A stretch of DNA of 64,000 nucleotides from Paludibacteraceae bacterium (GTDB lineage: Bacteria; Bacteroidota; Bacteroidia; Bacteroidales; Paludibacteraceae). Shown in pieces: positions 18,001-26,900 of the stretch (position 1 is its first letter; each line of letters opens with the position of its first letter). The stretch covers positions 24,953 through 88,952 of the forward strand of contig JAKSKU010000004.1 in NCBI GenBank assembly GCA_024401565.1, written 5' to 3'. Below the pieces are notes generated by a model. That model was not told the DNA's origin and ran no database searches. It saw only the letters and a list, made by a program, of their open reading frames with translations. The position numbers and the translations under genes were made by a program.

Positions 18001-20045
18001 TTGTATGAAGCCTCCTTGATAAGGATAACCTCTGGTTCTACCACCTCAGATTTCTTCTCTGTTGGATATCCAAACTTAAGCTCAGCTATATAGCCAAGTG
18101 TACTCAAATCGACGCCGATAATCGCCTTCAAACCTTTATATTCAGCATCTGTCTTAGCAGACTTGATTGTCATCGGAATGACAGAACCAATGGCAGTAGC
18201 CACCTGAGCAGTTCCAGAAATCACGATTGAATCACCGACAGTCTCGTAAGCCAAACCTGCAAGTTCAACCTTACCAAGATCGAATGAGCCTACTGTCAAA
18301 TTATCGATAGTCAAAACGACCTTATTATCAGAATAGTAGTCTGCAGTGATAGCTTTCAACTCAGCCTCAGAAGCGACACCATTTACAATAGCATACAATG
18401 TGTCAGAATAAGATTCAGAATCAACAATTGTCGGAGGAGTGTAAATACCGAACTCCAAAGTCTTCTCTCCATCAACGACTGTTCCTGAAGCTTTCTTGTT
18501 GTCGGCAGAGATTGTCAATTCCACACCAGAGCCAGACAACTTGATTCCAGTCTCAGTTGATTCGTATGCTACCTTCTCAATCACTACAGAGTTGATCTTC
18601 ACTGTAGCCAAATTATTGTCGTAAAGATCGATAGAAAGAGTTTTGATTTCAGGAGCAGAAGCGTCGACAATCAAATAATCCTCGAAAGAAAGAGTATTGA
18701 TGATCTTAGGAAGGACGTACTTTCCGTATTCCATTACTGTATTGCCGACGGTGATGGTTCCGTATGCAGTGTCAGCACCAGCCACAAGATCAACGATTGT
18801 ACCGTCCTCAGCAGTACCCTTGATCAACGTCAAATCTCCATCCTTAGTATAAGCAACGCTATCTGCCTTGATAGCAGGAGTAGCGTCTACCATCTTAATA
18901 TTTGCCTTTAGGTTGTCGTAAAGTTCAACAGTCAAAACCTTCTTGACTGGCTCCAAAACCTCTTCTGCCTTGACTACCAACCACTGGATAAACTCCATAG
19001 CTGAAACAAGCACTGGTTTATATACAGGAGCACTAGGAACGAACTGAATCTCGTAAGTGTGGAAATTATCCGCGTCGACAGCAATATCATTACCTTTGAC
19101 AGTGATTGTCAATACTCCAGTCTCCTCATTATAGGATGCCACTGAAGTTGCGCCTCTACCGTCTACATTATAAAACAACTTAGACGCATCATAATCACCC
19201 TCGACAGTCAACGTAAAGGCATCTTTATTGCCGTTAAGCAAATCTACGTCATCGTATGTAAGAGTTTGAAGCTTTGAATTATAGATAAAACGGATATCAT
19301 CCACAATCAATTCATCACTTTCCGATCCTCCAGGAGTAGGATTAGTAGTCATATTCATCAAAAGATACCTTGTATCTTTCTCCATATCTACTTTTGCTGG
19401 AGTGTAATACTCGAATGCGATGGCATTGCGTTGCCAATCCTCACTTGGAGTAATAGCAGACTGGAGATATCCTACGACATAATCTTCTTTAGTATAATTA
19501 TCGTTTGGAGCAGGATCAGCATAGTCGCAATCGCCATGGATAAATGCATTCACATTTCCATTATAATCATCGCTATTGTTTTTAGTTGCCTTTCCTTTTT
19601 TATATTTAGAATAAAACTCAAGAGTATCTGGCAATCCTATAAACTCTAAGCTACCATTCTCTTTTAAACCTCTATTGGTCTTATTGTGATTCGATGGATC
19701 AGAAGGCGTTGAACTTCCCATCATAATATTTCCAGTGGTAAGATTACCATTGGCACCAATGCCAAGTACAGCTTTCGACTCAATTTTCACTGCATTACCA
19801 GAACCTCGTCCGTCCGTTTGGGTTGTCTGTGTAAGAGCAGTCTTTTTTCCCGTATTAAGGATGAAATTACTACTAGCCAAAGATGCGTTATAAAAAGAAT
19901 GCAAGCCACCACCAGGTTCATTAGCAGAAGTCCAATCCATCTCAAGATTACCGTTTGGAATCTGGTAGACGCCCGCTGCGTAAGATGCAGAGCCACCAAG
20001 AAGAGCAGCTGTAAATAGAGATATTATAGATTTTAAATTCTTCAT
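15099..20045 (-). CDS. Giant PCMD/calycin-like repeat surface protein, T9SS cargo
   Basis: A 1648-residue secreted protein. Seen: signal peptide 1-23; an N-terminal PCMD-like (putative carbohydrate metabolism) beta-sandwich (about 25-255) with LEFYSKYKKG and DELIVDDIRFIY; then about ten copies of a 110-150-residue module with the pattern YNDxL...G...VxYYDNGxATxxIxxFxxGxxxVGDIxxxSVPYTxxDSI, which matches the calycin-like beta-barrel domain of Bacteroidota lipoproteins; and a C-terminal type A T9SS sorting domain (about 1585-1648) ending GIYIQNGKKFIVRK. A Pro/Thr/Val linker (PDTTQPVVPDTTVTPVIPGG) splits repeats 7 and 8. Repeats 8 and 9 are nearly identical in DNA. It is the third gene of an operon, 10 bp after the OMP gene. 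A surface ligand-binding or matrix role is an inference; calycin folds often bind small hydrophobic ligands. Confidence 0.75.
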   Translation of the reverse strand: MKNLKSIISLFTAALLGGSASYAAGVYQIPNGNLEMDWTSANEPGGGLHSFYNASLASSNFILNTGKKTALTQTTQTDGRGSGNAVKIESKAVLGIGANGNLTTGNIMMGSSTPSDPSNHNKTNRGLKENGSLEFIGLPDTLEFYSKYKKGKATKNNSDDYNGNVNAFIHGDCDYADPAPNDNYTKEDYVVGYLQSAITPSEDWQRNAIAFEYYTPAKVDMEKDTRYLLMNMTTNPTPGGSESDELIVDDIRFIYNSKLQTLTYDDVDLLNGNKDAFTLTVEGDYDASKLFYNVDGRGATSVASYNEETGVLTITVKGNDIAVDADNFHTYEIQFVPSAPVYKPVLVSAMEFIQWLVVKAEEVLEPVKKVLTVELYDNLKANIKMVDATPAIKADSVAYTKDGDLTLIKGTAEDGTIVDLVAGADTAYGTITVGNTVMEYGKYVLPKIINTLSFEDYLIVDASAPEIKTLSIDLYDNNLATVKINSVVIEKVAYESTETGIKLSGSGVELTISADNKKASGTVVDGEKTLEFGIYTPPTIVDSESYSDTLYAIVNGVASEAELKAITADYYSDNKVVLTIDNLTVGSFDLGKVELAGLAYETVGDSIVISGTAQVATAIGSVIPMTIKSAKTDAEYKGLKAIIGVDLSTLGYIAELKFGYPTEKKSEVVEPEVILIKEASYNDIMKYGKMTSKETVVISYFSNGYATVVLPQNKMFIDSVAYERGADSIRFSATDIIVSGASSIDYSKLQMVFSDGRTFGFAPDTVATKVYNDIMLTYSGKKYGVEKSKSLSIAYLADNTATIDIKDFYRIIGEEKKMMGDFHIEGVDWIKSGDSINLSGDVLADVSVDGVIKNVPVKIYGSYVDADFANVVLKMTLDMSNTIIGETVEATFGLPIPVELVKSVVYNDSLVVKSNGEIVTSGREDLKVDFYDNGYATISLFDFAVDADIVVGDIIVDSVPYTVTDSIRMTATRNVTIAPKLGTIGAALGVLPVEVTLAITDLEYTTLDAEINLDLVEMGEKVNVIFGAVKEEIPEATVVMSATYNDVLNANGELKEAAAKVDYYSDKSVVVKVDNMTLTGLRYTLGDSLRASGNAVLAMAGKEANVNVGQFVSDRSLSKLYMNITAGTNMFRFGYDTIPVVPEIPDTTQPVVPDTTVTPVIPGGNGPKLLRTVVYTDDLVINISGDDMQPQTQDITVAYYDNGMATLSILNFIMGEGEDGMLVGDIVLDSVPYTESDSIRMQILKNIFITSKNPEALGNSLPEIPVEIKSATSSNNFDKLKAVIGIDLEDMYVTVNFGFSDKTNTGVVEENVGPKLLRTVVYTDDLVINISGDDMQLQTQDITVAYYDNGMATLSIMNFVMGEGEDGMLVGDIVLENVPYTESDSIRMQILRNIFITSKNPEALGNSLPEIPVEIKSATSSVNYDKLQAVIGIDLEDMYVTVKFGFSDKTNTGVVEENSSEETRPQMSCVTDNYVVSMDGQYYGVREGNTLLAISGDNLTLRLVDMTVDLGDGDIVIGDIEIVLPTRTSDMIYFEGEDTVKIKTDDVYEIGNQIEYARVKVTDGYSKIGLTKVFYDMEVELIDFGLTFIVNFGDSTTSAFNYPSLVNKVVDTRIYTITGAYVGDNIMDRNMLPVGIYIQNGKKFIVRK
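15671..16553 (-). repeat. Near-identical 441-bp tandem repeat inside the calycin gene
   Basis: Two consecutive modules start at equivalent points 441 bp apart (for example TAGACGACGGTGCGAAGCAA at about 16081 and 16522) and encode almost the same 147 residues beginning GPKLLRTVVYTDDLVIN. Such identity inside one gene marks a recent duplication and a site for copy-number change by recombination. Confidence 0.85.
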
Positions 20046-20055
20046 AACAATACAT

Positions 20056-20976
20056 TTAGATACCTACAAATAGACCCAAAGAAAAGAAAATTGGGTACAT
20101 CTTAAAAGTGATTGTTTCAAAATTATCAGGGAAAACGCTTCCAAAACCTAAGTCAAGATTTCCAAACACTCCGAAATACTTGGTGATTTTGAAGTCAGCT
20201 GCGACCTCTGCCCCTAGCCCACTTTTCTTTACATCTCCTGAAAAATCATAAGTTGCTGTAGAACCGTCGCTGAAGACAATCTTCTGACCTGTCGGATTTC
20301 CTTCACGCAAATATCCATCGTAGACCTCACCCTTAAACTCTTTGTTAAGATTTATCTGTACGTATGGTCCGACGCGGAAATCAAGACGTGGTGTGACTCT
20401 TGCCATAAACTCAAGCGGCATCTTCACAGAAATCAGTCTTGCCTCTGTCTTATCCACACCTGTGAAATAACCACTGATGTAGTCGCCACCCTGCTCGATA
20501 CTCATCTTGTAATTCTTCACCACAGCCTCAGCATTCATACCCTCAACGGCAAGACGCTCTCCTAAATAAACACCGAATCGCTGTTTCTCGCCAAACATCT
20601 TATAGCCATAGATCTCCTGCATGAATGCACCGTTAGGGCTGAACGATTTCATCTCACGAATCTCAGCAGGAAGCGGCATTGGAGAGATTCCTCCGATTGT
20701 GAAACCAGCTCTGTAGCCATAACCGAATCCTTTTAAAGTAGTTGTGAAATCCTCGAATGTAGGCTTCACTCTCACTTTTATAACAGAGGTGTCGGCGTCC
20801 ACGTCAATGAATTCAACGTTTTGTGTCTTTTCCTCCACCACTCTCTCCTCAATTACTTGAACGGCAGCCACATCAATCGAGTCTGATGCTTTGTGACGAC
20901 GAGCAGATGCCGAAAATGTGGAGATAAAAAGCATCGCCACAAGTGATATGATATAGTAATTATTCTTCATCTTCAT
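20056..20976 (-). CDS. Outer-membrane beta-barrel protein of the PCMD operon
   Basis: A 306-residue predicted outer-membrane barrel of the PorT/OMP_b-brl_2 kind. Seen: signal peptide 1-25 (cut after SASA), a charged N-terminal stretch (about 26-75), then alternating amphipathic strands (YGYRAGFTIGGISP, QRFGVYLGERLAVEG, ARLISVKMPLEFMARVTP, LDFRVGPYVQINLNKEF, SGLGAEVAADFKITKYFGVFGNLDLGFGSVFP) ending in FFSLGLFVGI. The gene overlaps the end of the PCMD lipoprotein gene by 17 bp and is followed after 10 bp by the giant calycin-repeat gene, so the three are one transcription unit. It could help secrete or anchor its neighbours, but that is inference from context. ATG at 20970 (M3) is an alternative start. 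Confidence 0.7.
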   Translation of the reverse strand: MKMKNNYYIISLVAMLFISTFSASARRHKASDSIDVAAVQVIEERVVEEKTQNVEFIDVDADTSVIKVRVKPTFEDFTTTLKGFGYGYRAGFTIGGISPMPLPAEIREMKSFSPNGAFMQEIYGYKMFGEKQRFGVYLGERLAVEGMNAEAVVKNYKMSIEQGGDYISGYFTGVDKTEARLISVKMPLEFMARVTPRLDFRVGPYVQINLNKEFKGEVYDGYLREGNPTGQKIVFSDGSTATYDFSGDVKKSGLGAEVAADFKITKYFGVFGNLDLGFGSVFPDNFETITFKMYPIFFSLGLFVGI

Positions 20977-22135
20977 TACAAATTAATCGTACTTCATCAA
21001 CAGTAAATGTGCTTCCTTCTGCTCCAGAGAATTCAGCACCCTCAAAACTAGATGTGAACACAACAGCAAAGTTGTAGCCTCTGTTTGCCAAACGTTCCTC
21101 ATCAATCTCCTCTAGCATCTCAAAAGGCATATTGATCTCAGTCCATTTGTCTGCAGAAATGGATTGAGCCACCTCCTTTGTCATAAACGCGCGAGCCACA
21201 ATATTGGGATTTGTTTTTGCATCGTCACCATGCAGCACAACAGGGTTGCCTTTAGAATCAGTGTTCTTATAAAGCACCGCATACATGTCTGGATAATCTA
21301 CCATACCAGGCACGTCAACCAACGTCTTATTCTCCAAACGTCTATATTTTTCTCCTGGCTTATATTTGGCCATACACTTGATCCTCATCGGACGAAGCTG
21401 GAACGGACGTCCAAACAATGTGGCAGCCATCGCATCCTTCAACGCCTGGCTCACATCAAACGATCCAACAAACAAGTTTCCTGCCGCGATAGGCATGCCA
21501 GCCATCTCTCCAAACTTTCCAGTTGTGCGGGTAACTAAAGAGACCGCATGACCTTCATATCCATTCTCCTCTACAATTGTAGGGTATTCATTAGGCATGG
21601 CAGACGATTTACTAAGTCTGAATCCAGGATTACCGGATGCCCAATAGTTAGCGTCATCATCATTGAGCCAAATATTGAATTTTCCACCATCATCCAGACG
21701 ATGATCCTCAAAATTAAGCTCTATAATTTTCTTTTCTCGAGTGTATGAGTCATCAGGCACAAAGAAAGATATTGTATATAGACGGTTCCACTTTCCATCT
21801 TCACTTATAGTCTGAATCTTAATCAGATCCGACATATACTCCGACACATTATTGCGAGTGGCACCTTCTGTAAGCACATATTCAATGTTCATCAACGACA
21901 AATCCGCACTTGAGCGAACCTCAAACTTGATTTCATTATCAGCTGGAGGCACAATCTTTATTGAGTCGGAAAGACGATAAAACACAGATTTTGGATCAGG
22001 GTGATGGATTATGACCTTTTCTATATCACATTCAGAATTAGGAAGCTCATCTTGAATACAAGAAGACGCACCTAATGCTAATAGGCTAAGCGCTGGTATC
22101 AAACGCCAAAATTGTTTATTTGTAGTTTTTGCCAT
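20960..22135 (-). CDS. PCMD-domain lipoprotein
   Basis: A 391-residue lipoprotein with the putative carbohydrate metabolism (PCMD) domain common in Bacteroidota polysaccharide and surface loci. Seen: lipobox LGASSC with acyl Cys at 26; an Ig-like N-terminal region (about 40-130); then the PCMD core (about 150-390) with NPGFRLSKSSA, GYEGHAVSLVTRTTG, AAGNLFVGSFDVSQAL and FGRPFQLRPMRIKCMAKYKPGEKYRR, ending in TFTVDEVRLICNEDEE. PCMD domains adopt a carbohydrate-binding-like beta-sandwich; no enzymatic activity is visible here. It is the first gene of the operon leading into the OMP and the PCMD/calycin giant, which carries a second, N-terminal PCMD domain. Confidence 0.75.
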   Translation of the reverse strand: MAKTTNKQFWRLIPALSLLALGASSCIQDELPNSECDIEKVIIHHPDPKSVFYRLSDSIKIVPPADNEIKFEVRSSADLSLMNIEYVLTEGATRNNVSEYMSDLIKIQTISEDGKWNRLYTISFFVPDDSYTREKKIIELNFEDHRLDDGGKFNIWLNDDDANYWASGNPGFRLSKSSAMPNEYPTIVEENGYEGHAVSLVTRTTGKFGEMAGMPIAAGNLFVGSFDVSQALKDAMAATLFGRPFQLRPMRIKCMAKYKPGEKYRRLENKTLVDVPGMVDYPDMYAVLYKNTDSKGNPVVLHGDDAKTNPNIVARAFMTKEVAQSISADKWTEINMPFEMLEEIDEERLANRGYNFAVVFTSSFEGAEFSGAEGSTFTVDEVRLICNEDEE

Positions 22136-22534
22136 ATTCTATTAAATTTCATATAATAGCAAAATTAGTCATTTTGCCAATAATGCCGAAACAAAAATTC
22201 CATTTTCGACCTTACTATCGATAATTAAAAGTCATTTCTCAACGAATCACATTGAATTCACAATACCAAATACTCATTGGGACAATTGGCTAATATATAA
22301 TCTCCATATTTTTATATTCTTTGTTGGTTTTGTTGATAATTTTATATTCGGCCACTAGTTTATAATTACCGAAAAATAATTAATTTTGCCAATGATATTT
22401 AAATCCGTATGAGCGTTTACTCGTTTAGTCCAAATCAATGATAGTAAATCACTAAGCACGAGTAAGATTCCGGCGTTTGTATATTTGTTATTTGTGTATT
22501 ATATCCTTACGGAATCGAGGAAAGTAAAAAAACA
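22136..22534. promoter_or_regulatory. Divergent AT-rich regulatory region
   Basis: 399 bases without a gene between the PCMD operon and the 22535 gene. On the minus strand TAATTTTG (22160-22167) is a -7 candidate for the PCMD operon. On the plus strand TAATTTTG (22381-22388) and TATATTTG (22480-22487) are candidates for the 22535 gene. None has a textbook -33 partner. I see no other structured element. Confidence 0.45.
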
Positions 22535-23749
22535 ATGAAAAGACTATTTTTAGTCCTAGCGTCGATGGCGTCTATTGCATCGACACTTGCGCAAGATGTT
22601 ATCGTAAAGCGCGATGGTGAAGAAATCCAATGTAAGATATTGGAAGTCAGCACAAACAAAGTCAAGTACAAGCAGTGGAAAAACCAGAGTGGACCTACAT
22701 TCGTAGAGAAAAAGAGCGACGTCCTTATGCTTAAGTATGAGAATGGCCAGAAAGAGGTGATGAATTTCACTGCGCCAGTAGGTGCTTCTCAAATTGAAGA
22801 GACTGTGGCTGAGGCACCAGTTGATTCTATTGCATTGGCAGACACAATGCCTATCTCAAAAAATTATTTGGAGTATGTAAGAAAAGAGGAGTCAGGTCTT
22901 TTAATGTGGGGACGTAGCATCTCAAAAGAAAAAGCTCACGAGATTTTGGGTAAGGATTGGACAGACTTCACACGTGCTCACAAAAAAGAGCGTACTGGCA
23001 GAGCTATGATCTTCACAGGTGGTGCTTTGATTGTTGGCGGAGGTGTGTTCACAGCATTGCATATCAAGGCTAACAATGATTACAACGACAAAAAGGCAGC
23101 TTACGAGAATCATGTGGCTGAGGCTGAAGCTGGATACTTGGCTAAAATAGATGGTATGTATAAGAATTCTAACGATGCAGAAACAAAGAGAGTTCTTGCA
23201 GAAAATAATCGTAATGAGGCAAAGACAGCTTATGACAAAGCTAAACAAAAACATGACGAGAATGAGAAGCTTTTCAAGCTCGGAGATCTAGCTCCAAATG
23301 TGATGAAAACTTTTAGAGAGGCTTTGGATTCGGCTTCAGTCGTATTGTCGGCTGCTGAAAATAGTTTAAGCCAGGCAGAGACAGAAGCTACTGAGTCATT
23401 AAATTTGTACAATAATTATATCGCAAACGGTACAGCCAACTATAACGCTGAGTTCTACAAATCTTCGTTCTTGTCTGATATGAACAAGGCTAAAGATTTC
23501 AAGAATGCCACTTTGTATCCTATGATCGGCTGCTACGCTTCCGGTGCCGCTTTGCTTGTTTGGGGTATCATCAAAGAGAAAAGAGCTCACAAGACAATCA
23601 ACAGCATCGTCAACAGCCAGAATGCAACTCCTGAGGATGAGATAGATCCAGCAACTGAAATCCAGCAGCTTGAGAGCAGACTAAAGAAGAAGCCTGTTTT
23701 CGATCTTGCTCAAAAAGAAAACGGTCTTGCATTTGTGCTTAATTTCTAA
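22535..23749 (+). CDS. Secreted family protein of unknown function (paralogue 3, intact)
   Basis: A 404-residue exported protein and the intact long form of the family also present at 12052 and 13158. Seen: signal peptide 1-19; the shared N-terminal domain (DVIVKRDGEEIQCKILEVSTNKVKYKQW, GPTFVEKKSDVLMLKYENGQKEVM); a conserved SKEKAHEILGKDWTDF segment that also appears at 12052; a hydrophobic stretch (AMIFTGGALIVGGGVFTALHI); a long Ala/Lys/Glu-rich coiled coil (about 185-295); a second hydrophobic stretch (TLYPMIGCYASGAALLVWGII) and a tail GLAFVLNF. The layout suggests two membrane passes with an exposed coiled coil, or a periplasmic coiled coil with an outer-membrane-like tail. Function is unknown. 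It shows what the frameshifted 12052 gene should look like. Confidence 0.75.
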   Translation: MKRLFLVLASMASIASTLAQDVIVKRDGEEIQCKILEVSTNKVKYKQWKNQSGPTFVEKKSDVLMLKYENGQKEVMNFTAPVGASQIEETVAEAPVDSIALADTMPISKNYLEYVRKEESGLLMWGRSISKEKAHEILGKDWTDFTRAHKKERTGRAMIFTGGALIVGGGVFTALHIKANNDYNDKKAAYENHVAEAEAGYLAKIDGMYKNSNDAETKRVLAENNRNEAKTAYDKAKQKHDENEKLFKLGDLAPNVMKTFREALDSASVVLSAAENSLSQAETEATESLNLYNNYIANGTANYNAEFYKSSFLSDMNKAKDFKNATLYPMIGCYASGAALLVWGIIKEKRAHKTINSIVNSQNATPEDEIDPATEIQQLESRLKKKPVFDLAQKENGLAFVLNF

Positions 23750-23793
23750 AAGGATGCTTATATAAGCAGTTGTCCCAAATGGCACAAAATAGA

Positions 23794-23826
23794 AGCGGGA
23801 AAATCACATGATTCTCCCGCTTTTTT
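23794..23826 (+). terminator. Terminator of the 22535 gene
   Basis: AGCGGGA...AATC pairs with GATT...TCCCGCT around ACAT, with a trailing run of T (to 23826). Confidence 0.75.
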
Positions 23827-23882
23827 AATACAGAAAACAGAAACCTCATAAAGAATGATGAACAGAATCTTACAACAAATAA

Positions 23883-23911
23883 AAAGACAGAGAAGTCACC
23901 CTCTCTGCCTT
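23883..23911 (-). terminator. Terminator of the CotH-kinase gene
   Basis: AAGACAGAGA (23883-23892) pairs with TCTCTGCCTT (23902-23911, one mismatch). On the minus strand the hairpin runs into a T tract, 38 bases past the CotH stop. Confidence 0.55.
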
Positions 23912-23948
23912 TCAAACTAAAAATAAAATGATATGATGAAAACTTTTA

Positions 23949-26900
23949 TTACTTCTTGATTATCTTCACAATACGATCTCCAATCTTTAGCAAGTAAACA
24001 CCTTTTTGATAGTCTCCGCCAAACATCATGCCCTCATAAGCAACACCTGTTTCAACAACCTGACCTAACATATCAGAGACTGTATATTCACCTTCTGCGT
24101 TGATTGTCCACTCTGAAGACGTTGGATTTGGATAAACCAATTCGTCTGCCAAAACATCATCCACATCGGCCAATTCTTTAGAGCATACAAGTGTGCCGTT
24201 TGAGACGTTTGGAGTGGCGATCTGCTTGCCGACAGTGTTGTTGCTACAAGCGTCAAACACCGTCATTTCAGAAGAGCCGTCGTTCTTTCTTCCGTAAGAA
24301 GCATTCTGATCATGCAACTGATACAAGATCTCATCAATCAGCTCCTCTTTGCCCAAATAAGGAAGAATCAACTGGATTCTCTGTGCCACTTCAGCACTTA
24401 ATTTGAATCCCATGTGCAATGGTCCGCTGGCCTCCGACTTGTCTGCCCAGATCATCACTCTGCCCTTTGCCGGAACAACTGTAGTGGAATAATCGTAAGG
24501 TATAGCAGTCGAAATATTAGCAGTCTGGTTCTTTATAATCATACCTGCCAAATCAACATCATGATCCTCTGCATTGTAGATCTCAATCCAGTCTGGCTTT
24601 GCTCCGTACTCATCCTCTGTCCTGTTATTTGAGGCACAAACTTCGTTGAGATACAACTTTGGAAGTTTGAAGTCAGAATCAAGACCCAAATTCACCTCAA
24701 TATCCATACCGGATGAAGGAACGTTGTCTAAATAAGACGATTCTGCTCCATTCTTTGTCTCACCGTTGATTTTCCAAGACTGAATCTTATATCCCGCTGG
24801 GACACGCAATTCTACCTTTACTCTTTCTCCTACAAATAGATCACGGCTATAGTCGGTAGTGCTTGCTATCTTGTTCACCAAGAAACAATACTCTGGTGCG
24901 TTACCGTTGAAATTCACACGAACCTTCACACTCGCTTTTGTAGACTGCACTCCATAGTGCGCCACCAATTGTCTTTCTACTATAGCTGGACGCTGCAAAG
25001 CGAAATTCAACATATTCTGAATTGCAGCATCGTAATTCTGCTGTGTATCACTACCAATATTCTTTCCTGCCGCAATAGTAGCACACTCCTCTTCTTTAAC
25101 AAGAGCAGCCATCGAATCACATACTGTTTTTAGACGATTATCAGTAAATCTTGTCTCAAGCAAGTATGTGTATCTATCCAAGAAATGGTACTTGAAATCC
25201 TCATTCTGCATACATCCCTTAAACAGAGTACAATACTTTGCGTCAGCATATCCAGGCATATTCATTCCTCCAAAGCCACCAAAGCCGCCCATGCCGCCGC
25301 CAAAGCCACCCATGCCGCCGAAGTCACCCATGCCGCCGCCAAAGCCGCCAGGGCCACCCATACCGCCAGGATTACCTGTGTTGTCGGCCACACTTCCGTT
25401 GATACAGTAATTCAACATGTTGTTTGAGGCAGAAGAAGACGTTGACAAGCCAAAATCCATATCAAATAGAATCCAACGGAACTTTCCTCCGTCTTTCTTT
25501 CTCCAAACTTTAATATTGTTGTTCACCCAATCCGTATTTGCCATAAACTGCTGGATAATCTGATAGTCAATATACTCGTCGATATCCATCATCTGCGACA
25601 ATTTTTCATAGAAATCCGCGTCGCCATTGTTGTTTGCCGCGAAATTCTCCATCTTATAGTAAGCTTCATCTGTGCCGATTTCAGCCACATACTTGCCGAC
25701 ATCCTTATTCACACGAAGATACTCGATCTCATCTTCGTCGTACCCATAGTTGGAATAGATATAATCCTCGTCAGTACGCTCACGAAGTCCCATCAAACCT
25801 TTATACTCTCCATTCAGGAAATAACCTACTGGCTGATATGCCTGATAGTCAATATTCAATCCCCTTGCCAGAGTCTGCATATATCCATCTCTCCAACGAG
25901 AATTAAGATAGAATCCGTTACCTCCATTACGAAGGGCCAAAGCTTTATATTTTGTGTAGGATCTGTCTGCAAAAAATTTTGTGTACTGGAATTTATTGTT
26001 TCCCGTACGCTTGTTAGCCTTAATCTTAAAGCTCTTCACATTGTGCTGACGAGAGCAATTACCAAATACACCAACCTCAACCTCCTGATTGTCAACCACC
26101 TTTCCATCGATAATATACTCAAAATTCGCAGGACGCAACCAGCTTTGATAATAGTTGGCATTTTGAGCCTGATCACTTGAGCAAGTAGCCTGAGCTCCAT
26201 TCGTACCCCTCACACAAATGCCCACTTTGTCGTCATAAAAATGTTCTCTGTCGGAACAGATAGACACAATTGGCAATCTGGAATTTCCACATGATGAATA
26301 AATGTCATCTGTGAAAAGATATGATCCAGTCACGACGTTGCTATAAAGAGCACCATCTTTATATGCTCTTGCACGTACAATCGTCGTCTTGTTGATCTGA
26401 ATTGGAGAGTCGTAGACGGTGCCTCTCTCCTCCGTAGGAATACTTCCATCCAATGTGTAATAGATTTTTGCTCCATCAGTAGCACATTGAAGCTGGACAG
26501 TGGCATTTCCTCCGGCATATACCACTCCAGGATTAGTTCCTGAGAATTTAGGCGACGCCACCCTACTTTCAATTTTGGACGCAGCCTTGTTTTCCACACC
26601 TGGAGACGGTATCATATATCCGCCGTCGCCATAGGAAATATGTGGATACTGCTTAGGATACTCTATTGAAATAGTTTGTGATCCATTGGTCAGGATCAGC
26701 TTTCCCTCATCAGACGTAAGTTTCTGTGAGACAGTTCCCGCAAACAGCTGGTTTACATTGCCAGCAGTGTTGCTACTTGTTTCAGCGACATCATCCTTAG
26801 CGAAGAAAAGCAAGTTGTAACCCTTCTTAATGATATGCGACTGATTGAGACGCAACGACCACTCCGTCTTGCCCTCTTTTTCATTAGTTACCGTCCATCC

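Noticed and set aside
15099-20045. CRISPR-like or tandem repeat array
   Set aside because: The repeats are coding modules of 330-450 bp in one open reading frame, with no short direct repeats and spacers.
22136-22534. A riboswitch or leader upstream of the 22535 gene
   Set aside because: No convincing conserved helix or terminator/anti-terminator pair was seen, only AT-rich DNA with promoter-like elements.
25168-25427. Pro- and Ala-rich frames on the plus strand opposite the CotH gene
   Set aside because: They are the antisense of the Gly/Met-rich repeat tract and have no start context, promoter or conserved content of their own.
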